A stretch of 64,000 bases of DNA from Mugil cephalus (lineage: Eukaryota > Chordata > Actinopteri > Mugiliformes > Mugilidae): assembly GCF_022458985.1 (NCBI RefSeq), contig NC_061786.1:19846974-19910973 (forward strand). Direction: 5' to 3'. Shown here piece after piece: positions 54,982 to 64,000 of this stretch. The notes beneath the pieces were generated by a model. The model did no database searches and was not told where the DNA came from. It was given only the letters and a program-made list of their open reading frames with translations. Made by a program: the position numbers and the translations under genes. Numbering within the stretch: position 1 is the stretch's first letter; each line of letters begins with the position of its first letter.

Positions 54982-55439
54982 ATGATCGTATTATTCCTTT
55001 ACATTAGTTTTAACTCTGTCCTGGTTTCAGGTAAAGTCATCAACATTTTATTTTATTTTACATTCTTAATATTAATTTTTTTCCATTTCAGCTGTTGTCA
55101 TTTTGTGTTATCTGTGATTTTTTTATCTTTAATTTTCCAACAGGTTCCTCTCCCAGTGATAAAGTTCGTCAGACTCCAGCTGACATGTATAAAAATCCTG
55201 GAGAAGAAGCTAAAATCAACTGTTCACACAGTATAGACGACTATGATAGAATCTTTTGGTACAAACAGTCAAAAGGACAAATGCAGTTCCTGGGATACAT
55301 GTTTCTAGGCAAAGGAAACTCAGAGAATGAAACCGTTGTGAAGATAGACGGGGGTGCAGATAAAGACCAGAACTGCATATTAATAATTGAAAAAGTCGAC
55401 CTGAGCAGCAGTGCAGTGTACTTCTGTGCTGCTAGTTAC
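54982..55439 (+). CDS. TRBV: TRBV gene V45 (family S, subtype s3, copy 3)
   Basis: Leader exon 54982-55030, V exon 55144-55439. FR1 GSSPSDKVRQTPADM, KINCSHSIDDYDRIFWYKQ, FR3 NCILIIEKVDLSSS, end YFCAASY. It keeps the CAG that is TAG in V39. RSS CACAGTG 55440-55446, 22-bp spacer, ACAAAAACC 55469-55477. Open. Confidence 0.91.
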
Positions 55440-55632
55440 CACAGTGCTACAAACCACTGCTCCTCAATACAAAAACCTCCTCATCACACACTCACATGCA
55501 CCTGCACTCTAACCAGTCTGAAGCTTTTTACTGACTACAATCAGGGATCAAAATGGGAGGTCCTTATGTTTGTCACCCCACACCTTCTCAGTTATAGGTA
55601 GCAGTGTCAGCATCTCATTGCAGGCTGTCATC

Positions 55633-55890
55633 ATGACGGCTCAAATACTCATCGCATTTGTAGTTTGGTGTCAATTTTTTCAAGGTAAAGAACATTTAAC
55701 CATGTATGACAGTATGGCCAATATTTCAGAATGTATTTTCAAACTCAAATGCCAATTACATGTAATTCTGCATATTCTCCTCACAGGTCTCTGCCAAGAT
55801 GTGATTCAGAACCCTGAAATCCGCTGGAGTTATGTGTTCCAGCAGGCAGAGATGAACTGCAGCCACACTAAAGATAAAGGCCATAACCAG
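55633..55890 (+). pseudogene. TRBV gene V46 (family Z, copy 3), truncated
   Basis: Leader exon 55633-55684 (MTAQILIAFVVWCQFFQG). The V exon starts at 55787: GLCQDVIQNPEIRW, cysteine in EMNCSHTK, related to the X/Y families. V homology stops about 55890, before FR2, and no RSS follows; a transposon relic begins there. It is the only copy that shows what family Z V exons looked like. Confidence 0.85.
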
Positions 55891-56486
55891 GCCAACCATC
55901 ATCGAAATAATAACCAATAAATCAATTCATCTCGCAATAAATAAAAACAAACTCCACAATTTTGCCGGCTTCAATATAGCGACATGCATATGCGTGTTTG
56001 TTTTCCTTGTCTCTTTCTACCAAAGAGGCTGAACAGGGTTCACTTTGTGCATCGGTCTCAGCACCTGGGCACGCTGAATCCATAGGAATGAATAGAGCGA
56101 ACTCTCCTGTCAGTCATCCATTCCCTTTGTCTCAGTGGAGGGTGGGCTTTGAGGGCGTGGCCCCATTTTGTAGGAATAAAAGAAATGATTTCAAAGCGAA
56201 TGTCACAGCCCCAGTGTGGGAATATTTCAAATTTAAACTGAATGAGAAAGGTGAGCCCATTAATACGGACGAGCCAGTTTGTTGTATTAGTTTGGAAAAA
56301 CTGGAGATGCAGATGAGCCTTCGTCCCGACAGTCGACACTCACCGAGGTGTTTGGTCGACAAAGTAAGATAAATATAAGCGAAAAATGGTGCCTGCTCAC
56401 AGAGAGTTCGCTACGTTACAAAAGAAATGCAGCCTTTTCCCATGAGTCCATTTTATTTTTATTGGTTTTTGTTTACTTGATTTATT
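55890..56486 (+). mobile_element. hAT transposon relic with BED zinc-finger N-terminus
   Basis: Non-V DNA between the broken V46 and the array spacer. A 124-codon ORF (55998-56372) contains APVWEYFKFKLNEKGEPI followed by NTDEPVCC, matching the start of BED-finger (ZBED/hAT) transposases. The reading then shifts, and in another frame RQSTLTEVFG and CLLTESSLRYKR follow, as in hAT proteins after the finger. The catalytic part is missing. The exact left tip and the target duplication could not be fixed. Confidence 0.7.
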
Positions 56487-57063
56487 TGGGTTGGATCTGA
56501 AGTGTTTAAGCTGGACAACTTCAGTCAGGTGGGAAAGATGTGATATAAAGTATTTGAGACGAGCAGCAGTGATGCCAACTGAGACAAGACACAAGTATTT
56601 TTGATAGAAACAGCAAGTTGGACATGGGACGGGGTAATTGCAGCAGTTTTGAGAGACGATGGAAGATGGGTAGACATCAGGGAGGAATGTTTAATGTTGG
56701 TTGGTAGAGAGGACAAATAAGTGAGGCAAGCATACTGCATCACTGCAATTATCCTAAATCTTACCATGGTTCAAACTAATTTGTGTAGAAAGACTTGGGG
56801 ATTATAACAGGTTTTGTGTTTTCCAGCTTCCTTTCACTAGATGGCAGTACATCTTTAGTGATTCACTAACATGTGGTGGAAGCTGATTGGTTTTAAAGTT
56901 CAGAAAAGGAGGAAGCATAAAGACACAACCCATCTTAAAAAGGTCGTGTTTCCCTGAGGGGAGGGTTTCCTCGGTTGAGGAGGTATGAATGCAGCATCTC
57001 ATCATGGACTGTGATGAAAACTCAACGAGACTGATCTTAAATTCAGTCAGAAAACACAACATC
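56487..57063. other. Repeated S-array spacer
   Basis: Third copy of the spacer at 43.68 and 50.79 kb; from here to about 59.7 kb the sequence follows 50.8-53.9 kb at an offset of 5703-5717. No gene. Confidence 0.6.
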
Positions 57064-57686
57064 ATGATCATCTTCTTCTGCATAGCCTCGAATGTTATAC
57101 TGGTCTCAGGTAATGAAGTCTTAGTTCTTTTAAATAGTGTATTTTATTGTTATTTTGCAGAAAAGTCACGTATCTTAATTAATTAATTCTGGGATTAGAG
57201 AAATGTAAAATGCGTCCATGAGCATCCAGAGATTCAAGAAAACTACCTTCATGTGATAGATAATTTCCATCCACATAATTTCCACAGGTTATCACATTAG
57301 ACTAATGTCACAGGCATATGCTCAAAGTTACAGATTATTTTCTCATCTTCAATTAACGTGATTTTTACATATATATTTCTTCAACAGGTTCGTCTCACAG
57401 TGACCAAGTCCACCAAACTCCTGCTGATATTTACAAAGAATCCACAGAAAAAGAAGCTAAGATCCACTGTTCTCACAGTATTGATAGCTATTACCAGATC
57501 CTGTGGTACAAGCAGACAGAAGGACAAATGCAGTTCTTGGGATACATGAATTATAACAACGGTTTTCCAGAGGAAGGGTTCAATGTGGAAATAAAAGGGG
57601 ATGCAAATAAAGACAAGAACTGCACATTAACAATTAAAGGACTCGTGCTGAACAGCAGTGCAGTGTACTTCTGTGCTGCTAGTTAC
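57064..57686 (+). CDS. TRBV: TRBV gene V47 (family S, subtype s4, copy 3)
   Basis: Leader exon 57064-57109, V exon 57388-57686. As V32/V41 but FR3 IKGLVLNSSAVYFC; end CAASY. RSS CACAGTG 57687-57693, 22-bp spacer, ACAAAAACC 57716-57724. Open after splicing. Confidence 0.9.
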
Positions 57687-58023
57687 CACAGTGCTACATC
57701 TCACTGCTCCTCAATACAAAAACCTCCTCATCACTGACGTTCATCTCCTCCAGCTCACAGCTCCTTGCACCTGTATCACTTCCTTTGACAATGTGGAAGC
57801 ACGTCTCTAATTAGACCTTCATTCTGAGCCAGGGGCTTGAAGTGGAGGTTTACATGAAGATGATGATGAGAAGGAAGAAATGACGCCACCCATCTACAGA
57901 GCACACGTTCACGTAGCTGATAGGAGGGTAAAGAGGAGGCTGGAAATAATCAGAGGAGCTGCTGATACTCTGAGAATATCTTCAGTAGTAACAGTGAACT
58001 TATTACACAGCACAACAGACAGG

Positions 58024-58491
58024 ATGAAACTCATCTTATTAACCACTGCTCTCAATATTGTCCTGGTCTCAGGTAATCCATCCTGAAGTTTTAAAAGATT
58101 TTAACTGTTCCCAATATTATCAGAAAAAAAAAAATATTAGTTGCAGACTTTTCCTCATTTTAATTTCTTATTTTTTGTCGTCTTTTCAACAGTTTCCTCT
58201 CTCAGTGTCCAAGTCCACCAGACTCCAGCCAATATTTACAGCAAACCACAACAGACAGCCAAGATCTACTGCTCTCACAGTAGTTCTAGCTACGATCGTA
58301 TTCTCTGGTATAAGCAATTAGAAAACAGACAGCTACAATTATTGGGATATATGTCTTATAACGATGGATATCCTGAAGCTGATTTTAATGGGGAGATAGA
58401 AGGAGGTGCATCTAAAGACCAGAACTGCACATTGACAATTAAAGGGCTCATGCTGAACAGCAGTGCAGTGTACTTCTGTGCTGCTAGTTAC
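58024..58491 (+). CDS. TRBV: TRBV gene V48 (family S, subtype s5, copy 4)
   Basis: Leader exon 58024-58072, V exon 58193-58491. FR1 VSSLSVQVHQTPANIYSKPQ, CDR1 SSSYDRILWYKQ, CDR2 SYNDGYPEAD as in V44, FR3 IKGLMLNSSAVYFC. The 3' flank is the s5 type (ATCTGTGCATTACAGCTCAC), unlike V44. RSS CACAGTG 58492-58498, ACAAAAACC 58521-58529. Open. Confidence 0.91.
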
Positions 58492-58529
58492 CACAGTGCT
58501 ACAAACCACTGCTCCTCAATACAAAAACC

Positions 58530-59139
58530 TCCTCATCACACTGTTTTCATCTGTGCATTACAGCTCACAGTGTTTTGCACCTGGAATAAACCAACGCTGG
58601 TCTTCCATTTCTCAGAGATCAGATGTTATAATGGAAGGTTTCTCATGTGCAGCAATGCAACATTTAACCTGTAAGAAAGAGAGTTCTGATATTCAACATC
58701 ACGTTAACATAATCCGCGATGACTTAAACAGTTTCATATATGTGACAGTGTAGGATACCATCGAACAAAACAACACTAACGGACTAGTAATCTCTTTAAA
58801 CACATATCTGCATATTAATATCCAGAATCTGTAGCACGGGACAAGATTTTACTGCAAGAAGATTTCTGGTTTCATTTGTACTCAAAGTTGATTTGACCAA
58901 TCACAAGCAAGCACTAGGTGGCAGTATATCTTTACAGACCAAGTGGTGTGTAGTGGAAGCTGATTGGTTTTAAAGTTTAGAAAAGGATGGAGCACAAAGA
59001 CACAAACCATCTAAAAAAAGACTGTTTCCCTGAGGGGAGGGTTTCCTCAGAGGAGGAGGTAGAAATGCAGCATATTATCATGGACTGTGATGAAAACTCA
59101 ACTAGACTGATCTTAAATTCAGTCAGAAAACACAACATC
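58530..59139. other. Spacer, third copy of 45.7-46.3 kb
   Basis: No gene recognised. Confidence 0.5.
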
Positions 59140-59653
59140 ATGATCATCTTCTTCTGTATAGCCTTCAATGTTATACTGGTCTCAGGTAATAAAACCTTAG
59201 ATGTTTGTTTAAATAATCCATTTGGTTTCACACTATTAGCTCTAAAATATTAATTCTGGCATGAAAGAAATTGAAAATGATGGGGAGTATACTCTCACTG
59301 TATCTAATTATTTGCTCTCATTCTCAGTGTGATTGTTTGGATTTTATTTTTTAACAGGTTCCTCTTTCATTGACCAAGTCCACCAGACTCCTGCCGACAT
59401 TTACAAAGAACCCAGACAAGAAGCTAAAATCTACTGTTCTCACAGTATTAATAACTATGATCAAATTCTGTGGTACAAGCAGACAAAAGAAGAAATGCAG
59501 TTGTTAGGATTTATGTATTATCTGAGTTCGAGTGTAGAGAAAGGATTTAATGTGGAGATAGAAGGAAGTGGATCTACAGACCAGAACTGCACATTATCAA
59601 TTAAAGACCTGGATGTGAACAGCAGTGCAGTGTACTTCTGTGCTGCTAGTTAC
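59140..59653 (+). CDS. TRBV: TRBV gene V49 (family S, s6 with s2-type 3' flank)
   Basis: Leader exon 59140-59185, V exon 59358-59653. FR1 as V43; CDR2 YYLSSSVEKG; FR3 switches to the s1/s2 form (IKDLDVNSSAVYFC), and the 3' flank is the s2 type. A second recombinant gene. RSS CACAGTG 59654-59660, ACAAAAACC 59683-59691. Open. Confidence 0.91.
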
Positions 59654-59912
59654 CACAGTGCTACATCTCACTGCTCCTCAATACAAAAACCTCCTCATCA
59701 CAGCTCTTGGCCTCCTGCACCTGTTTGTCTTCTCCAGTCTATCAATATCTGGATCTTTATACTGAACCATTGTTGTCATGTCAGAAGAGGAGGACGCACA
59801 ATGACACCACCCACATAAAGACTGGGGAGGGTTTAGTTCAGAAAGAAGCTTGGAAACATTACAACATCTTCATTCGTTGCAGCAACACAATTACTATTGT
59901 ATTAAACACAAA

Positions 59913-60370
59913 ATGATCGTATTATTCCTTTACATTAGTTTTAACTCTGTCCTGGTTTCAGGTAAAGTCATCAACATTTTATTTTACATTCTTAATATTC
60001 ATTTTTTTTTTCATTTCAGCTGCTGTCATTTTGTGTTATCTGTGACTTTTTTATCTTTAATTTTCCAACAGGTTCCTCTCTCAGTGATAACGTCCGTCAG
60101 ACTCCAGCTGACATGTATAAAAATCCTGGAGAAGAAGCTAAAATCAACTGTTCACACAGTATAATCAGCTATGATAGAATCCTCTGGTACAAACAGTCAA
60201 AGAACAAACAGATGACGTTCCTGGGATACATGAATATAATTTATGAAAACCCTGAGCCTGGAGTGAATGTGACGATGACCGGGAGTGCAAATAAAGGCCA
60301 GACCTGCACATTAACAACTGAACAACTCCAACTGAACAGCAGTGCTGTGTACTTCTGTGCTGCTAGTTAC
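59913..60370 (+). CDS. TRBV: TRBV gene V50 (family S, s3 with new 3' half)
   Basis: Leader exon 59913-59961, V exon 60072-60370. FR1 GSSLSDNVRQTPADM and CDR1 follow s3; from FR2 on it differs (KQSKNKQMTFLGY, NIIYENPEPGVNVTM, TCTLTTEQLQLNSS), a half shared only with V52. The extra FR3 cysteine is kept (QTCTLTTE), but its glycosylation sequon is lost. RSS CACAGTG 60371-60377, 22-bp spacer, ACAAAAACT 60400-60408. Open. Confidence 0.91.
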
Positions 60371-60697
60371 CACAGTGCAACATGTCTCTGCTCCTCAATA
60401 CAAAAACTTCCAATCACTGTTCCTCATCTCTTACAGCTCACACACACTGGCACCTGCATTACTTTTCTTCACATTAGGTGGCAGCACATCTTCACTCAGA
60501 CTTTTACTGACCCAGTGGTGAGTAGTGGTAGCTACATTGATGACTAGAATAAGAAGCTGAACATATGTTAAAACTCCACCCACCTGGTGGTTTGTTGATA
60601 AGAGGCTTTAGTGAAAGAGGAAGTTGGAAATGATCAGTAAAGCTGCAGATGCTCTGAGAATCTCTTCCATAGTAACTTATTACACAGCACAACAAAC

Positions 60698-61141
60698 ATG
60701 AACATCATTGTACTAACCGTTGCTTTCAACACTGTGCTGATGTCAGGTAAACATTCATCAACACTTTATTTGATTACATTTGTGAATTTGTCTCATTCTC
60801 ATTAAATACCAATACTGTTTTCTTTTGTCGTCTTTTCCGCAGGTTTGTCTCTCAGTGTCCAAGTCCAGCAGACTCCAGCTATTATTTACAGCAATCCAGA
60901 AGGGCCAGCCAAGATCTACTGTTCTCACAGTAGTTCTAGCCATGATAATATTCTCTGGTATAAGCAATTAGAAAACAGACAACTACAATTCTTGGGATAT
61001 ATGTCTTTTGAGAAAGGATATCCTGAAACTGATTTTAATGTGGAAATGGAAGGAGGTGCATCCAAAGACCAGAACTGCACATTAACAATTAAAGACCTGG
61101 ATGTGAACAGCAGTGCAGTGTACTTCTGTGCTGCTAGTTAC
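60698..61141 (+). CDS. TRBV: TRBV gene V51 (family S, subtype s7, copy 1)
   Basis: Leader exon 60698-60746 (MNIIVLTVAFNTVLMSG), V exon 60843-61141. FR1 GLSLSVQVQQTPAIIYSNPE, CDR1 SSSHDNILWYKQ, CDR2 SFEKGYPETD. New leader, but the V exon is of s5/s2 type and the 3' flank is s2 type. RSS CACAGTG 61142-61148, ACAAAAACC 61171-61179. Open. Confidence 0.91.
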
Positions 61142-61400
61142 CACAGTGCTACATCTCACTGCTCCTCAATACAAAAACCTCCTCATCACAGCTCTTGGCC
61201 TCCTGCACCTGTTTGTCTTCTCCAGTCTATCAATATCTGGATCTTTATACTGAACCATTGTTGTCATGTCAGAAGAGGAGGACGCACAATGACACCACCC
61301 ACATAAAGACTGGGGAGGGTTTAGTTCAGAAAGAAGCTTGGAAACATTACAACTGCTTCATTCGTTGCAGCAACACAACTACTATTGTATTAAACACAAA

Positions 61401-61861
61401 ATGATCGTATTATTCCTTTACATTAGTTTTAACTCTGTCCTGGTTTCAGGTAAAGTCATCAACATTTTATTTTATTTTACATCCTTAATATTATTATTTT
61501 TTCATTTCAGCTGCTGTCATTTTGTGTTATCTGTGACTTTTTTATCTTTAATTTTCCAACAGGTTCCTCTTTCAGTGACAAAGTCCAACAGACTCCAACT
61601 GAAATGTACTACAACCCCGGAGAAAAAGTCAAAATCAACTGCTCACACAGTATAGACAACTATAATAATATCCTCTGGTACAAACAATCAAAGAACAAAC
61701 AGATGACGTTCCTGGGATACATGAATATAATTTATGAAAACCCTGAGCCTGGAGTGAATGTGACGATGACCGGGAGTGCAAATAAAGGCCAGACCTGCAC
61801 ATTAACAACTGAACAACTCCAACTGAACAGCAGTGCAGTGTACTTCTGTGCTGCTAGTTAC
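61401..61861 (+). CDS. TRBV: TRBV gene V52 (family S, s3 with the V50-type 3' half)
   Basis: Leader exon 61401-61449, V exon 61563-61861. FR1 GSSFSDKVQQTPTEMYYNPG, CDR1 SIDNYNNILWYKQ; from KQSKNKQMTFLGY on, equal to V50. RSS CACAGTG 61862-61868, 22-bp spacer, nonamer ACAAAAACT 61891-61899. Open. Identity with V50 confined to the 3' half indicates a conversion or crossover in FR2. Confidence 0.91.
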
Positions 61862-62076
61862 CACAGTGCTACATGTCTCTGCTCCTCAATACAAAAACTT
61901 GTGGTAGCTACCACGATGACTAGAATAAGAAGCTGAACATATGTTAAAACTCCACCCACCTGGTGGTTTGTTGATAGGAGGCTTTAGTGAAAGAGGAGGA
62001 TGGAAATGATCAGTAAAGCTGCAGATGCTCTGAGAATCTCTTCCATATTAACTTACTACACAGCACAATAAACAGT

Positions 62077-62512
62077 ATGAACATCATTGTACTAACCGTT
62101 GCTTTCAACACTGTGCTGGTATCAGGTAAACATTTATCAACACTTCATTTAATTACATTTGTGAATTTGCCTCTTTCTCATTAAATACCAGTTGTTTTCT
62201 TTTGCTGTCTTTTTAACAGGTTCCTCTCTCAGTAACCAAGTCCACCAGACTCCTGCTGATATTTACAGCAAACCAGAAGAAACAGCCAAGATCCACTGTT
62301 CTCACAGTATTGAAAACTATGACCAAATCCTTTGGTACAAGCAGACAAAAGGACAAATGCAGTTTTTGGGATACATGAGTTATGACAGTGGTTTTCCAGA
62401 GAAAGGGTTCAATGTGGAGATGGAAGGGGATGCAAATAAAGACCAGAACTGCACATTAACAACTAAAAGGCTCATGTGGAGCAGTGCAGTGTACTTCTGT
62501 GCTGCTAGTAAC
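62077..62512 (+). CDS. TRBV: TRBV gene V53 (family S, subtype s7, copy 2)
   Basis: Leader exon 62077-62125 (MNIIVLTVAFNTVLVSG), V exon 62220-62512. FR1 GSSLSNQVHQTPADIYSKPE, KIHCSHSIENYDQILWYKQ, CDR2 SYDSGFPEKG. FR3 TTKRLMWSSAVYFC is shorter than in sister genes. The RSS flank departs from the S norm (CACAGTG 62513-62519, 22-bp spacer with AAACACATGAGCCC, ACAAAAACC 62542-62550). Open. Confidence 0.9.
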
Positions 62513-62550
62513 CACAGTGAAACACATGAGCCCTTCTCAATACAAAAACC

Positions 62551-63308
62551 TCCTGTGGTGGAAGAGATGCAATGTAAACTTTTTGAGACAGGTGCCAGTG
62601 GTTCCAACGGAGGCAAGTCATTCAAGGAGGATGTTGTGTGAGATGCCGTCAAAGGTTGCACTTTAAAGTCTAAACTTAGCTGCCATGAGGACGTTGTTAG
62701 TGAATTTCATGTAAGACGTTTTTGTGCTGGGGAATGGGCAAAAATCACACTGAAACTGTTCAAACATATTGGAAGTACTTCAATAGTCATAGATCTGAGT
62801 TGCATCAATTGTTTCTGAGTATTTTTGATAGAAATTGCAATTTTGAGATGGGACAGACGTTATTTAGGTTATAGAGGTCACACCAGGGGTTTTTAAGTAT
62901 GGGGGTAATTGCAGCAGTTCTGAGAGATGATCAAACATGGCCAGACACTGTATAATGTTGGTTAATACAGAACAAAGAAGGGAGGCAGGCATATTGCACC
63001 ACTGTAATTAACCTAAAACTTACATTGGTTCAAACAATTGTGGAGAAATATTTTAGGATTTTAACAGGTTTTGTGTTTTCCAGCTTCCTTTCACTAGATG
63101 GCAGTATATCTATACTGACCCACTGGCATGTAGAGGAAGCAGATTGGTTTTAAAGTTCAGAAAAAAAAAGACACACCCATCTTAAAAAGGTTGTGCTTCT
63201 CTGAGTGGAGGGCTTCCTCAAATGAGGAGGTAGAAATGCAGCATATTATCAGAGACTGATGAAAACTCAACTAGAATGACCTCAAGTTCAGTCAGAAAAC
63301 ACAACATC
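62551..63308. other. Spacer, longer version of the repeated S-array spacer
   Basis: Includes GTATTTTTGATAGAAATTGC and GGTAATTGCAGCAGTTCTG as in the 43.7, 50.8 and 56.5 kb spacers, with additional bases (about 62858-62900) absent from them. No gene. Confidence 0.5.
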
Positions 63309-63918
63309 ATGATCATCTTCTCCTGCATAGCCTTCAATATCATACTTGTCTCAGGTAATAAAGTCTTAGTTATTCTTTTAAAACATGCACTTACTGTCAT
63401 TTTGCAGAGAGTCATGTATCTTAATTAAAATACAGAAATTGAAAATGTGTCCATGAGCACTCAGATAATCAAAAATAGTACTTTCATGTGGTCAAAGAAT
63501 TAATTATTTTCACCTAGAAAATTTACATAGGTTATCATCTTAGACAAACACAGAGCAAACTGTGTGACAATAGTCACCCTCATTCTCACTTAATGTGACT
63601 TTTTTAAATTTTTTTACAGGTTCGTCTCTCAATGATCAAGTCCACCAGACTCCTGCTGACATTTACAAAGAACCCAGAGAAGAAGCTAAAATCTCCTGTT
63701 CTCACAGTATTGCTAACTATTTTCAAATATTGTGGTACAAGCAGACAGAAGAAGAAATGCAGATGTTAGGAAATATGTATTATGAGAATCCAACTGTGGA
63801 GAATGTAGGACTTCATGTGGAAATTGCAGGAGGTGCATCTAAAGACCAGAACTGCACATTAACAATTAAAGGGCTCAGTCTGAACAGCAGTGCAGTGTAC
63901 TTCTGTGCTGCTAGTAAC
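63309..63918 (+). CDS. TRBV: TRBV gene V54 (family S, s4/s6 relative), last in window
   Basis: Leader exon 63309-63354 (MIIFSCIAFNIILVSG), V exon 63620-63918. FR1 GSSLNDQVHQTPADIYKEPR, KISCSHSIANYFQILWYKQ, CDR2 YYENPTVENVG, end YFCAASN. The first FR2 Gly-Tyr is Gly-Asn (LGNMYY). RSS CACAGTG 63919-63925, 22-bp spacer, ACAAAAACT 63948-63956. Open. The V array continues past the right edge. Confidence 0.91.
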
Positions 63919-64000
63919 CACAGTGCTACATATCACTGCTCCTCAATACAAAAACTTCCTCATTACACAGTTTTTATCTCTGTATTACAGCTCACAGCCT

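Noticed and set aside
55998-56372. 124-residue ORF as an independent host gene
   Set aside because: Its core matches the BED-finger start of hAT transposases, coding-like similarity changes frame afterwards, and it lies at the break in V46, so a transposon relic explains it.
1-64000. Immunoglobulin light-chain or novel immune-type receptor cluster instead of TRB
   Set aside because: The D segment with 12/23 RSS, beta-type J segments and a four-exon constant gene with membrane lysine exclude light chain; RSS after every V excludes NITR-type genes.
1-64000. TRA/TRD or TRG locus
   Set aside because: The D core GGGACAGGGGGC, J ends in TKLTVL and the constant domain (TLVCVASGFYP, VLIFKSF) fit beta; no alpha, delta or gamma constant features seen.
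28920-64000. Inverted V gene 3' of TRBC, as in mammals and zebrafish
   Set aside because: No minus-strand V exon with CAAS/CAVS and RSS was seen; minus ORFs over V exons are antisense shadows.
1-64000. CRISPR arrays, tRNA or rRNA genes, endogenous viruses
   Set aside because: The repeats are minisatellite and V-gene duplications; no cloverleaf, rRNA or viral gene signature was noticed.

Overview
The window is part of a teleost (bony fish) T-cell receptor beta (TRB) locus. The evidence is the combination of many two-exon V genes with 22/23-bp-spacer recombination signals (RSS), one 12-bp D segment with a 12-RSS on its left and a 23-RSS on its right, a row of J segments reading FGxGT(K/R)LTVL, and a four-exon TCR-beta constant gene. 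The sequence suggests a percomorph-like fish (compact introns, hAT and Tc1 transposon relics, CAAS/CAVS V ends), but no species can be named. No virus-derived element, RNA gene or unrelated protein gene was recognised.

Layout: 0-18.3 kb holds 15 V genes (V1-V15, my numbering). Family A occurs five times and is partly embedded in a degenerate minisatellite; the V1-V2-V3 block is duplicated as V12-V13-V14. One D (20.93 kb), ten RSS-bearing J segments plus two J relics (21.3-23.5 kb) and one TRBC gene (23.6-24.6 kb) follow. An ETS/RUNX/E-box cluster just 3' of TRBC (25.0-25.25 kb) is a candidate enhancer. From 28.9 kb to the end, 39 more V units lie in the same + orientation: an alternating X/Y array (28.9-38.5 kb), then an R-Q-S block (39.2-46.5 kb) repeated as a ~7.1-kb segmental duplication (46.5-54.0 kb), then further reshuffled S genes to 64 kb.

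Of 54 V units, 50 have a complete V exon. Five carry a stop or frameshift (V17, V19, V20, V22, V39), one has lost both canonical Ig cysteines (V7), one has lost its promoter and start codon (V36), three are orphan leader exons (V31, V34, V40) and one is cut off next to a hAT relic (V46). About 43 look usable.

How it works together: V1-V15 can join the local D and J segments by deletion, and J splices to TRBC. The V genes downstream of TRBC have the same orientation as the D-J-C unit, so they cannot use it by ordinary deletional or inversional joining. They most likely serve another D-J-C unit beyond the right edge, so the locus is probably a chain of V(n)-D-J(n)-C cassettes. Exon borders and RSS were read by eye from splice and RSS motifs; no alignment or expression data were available.
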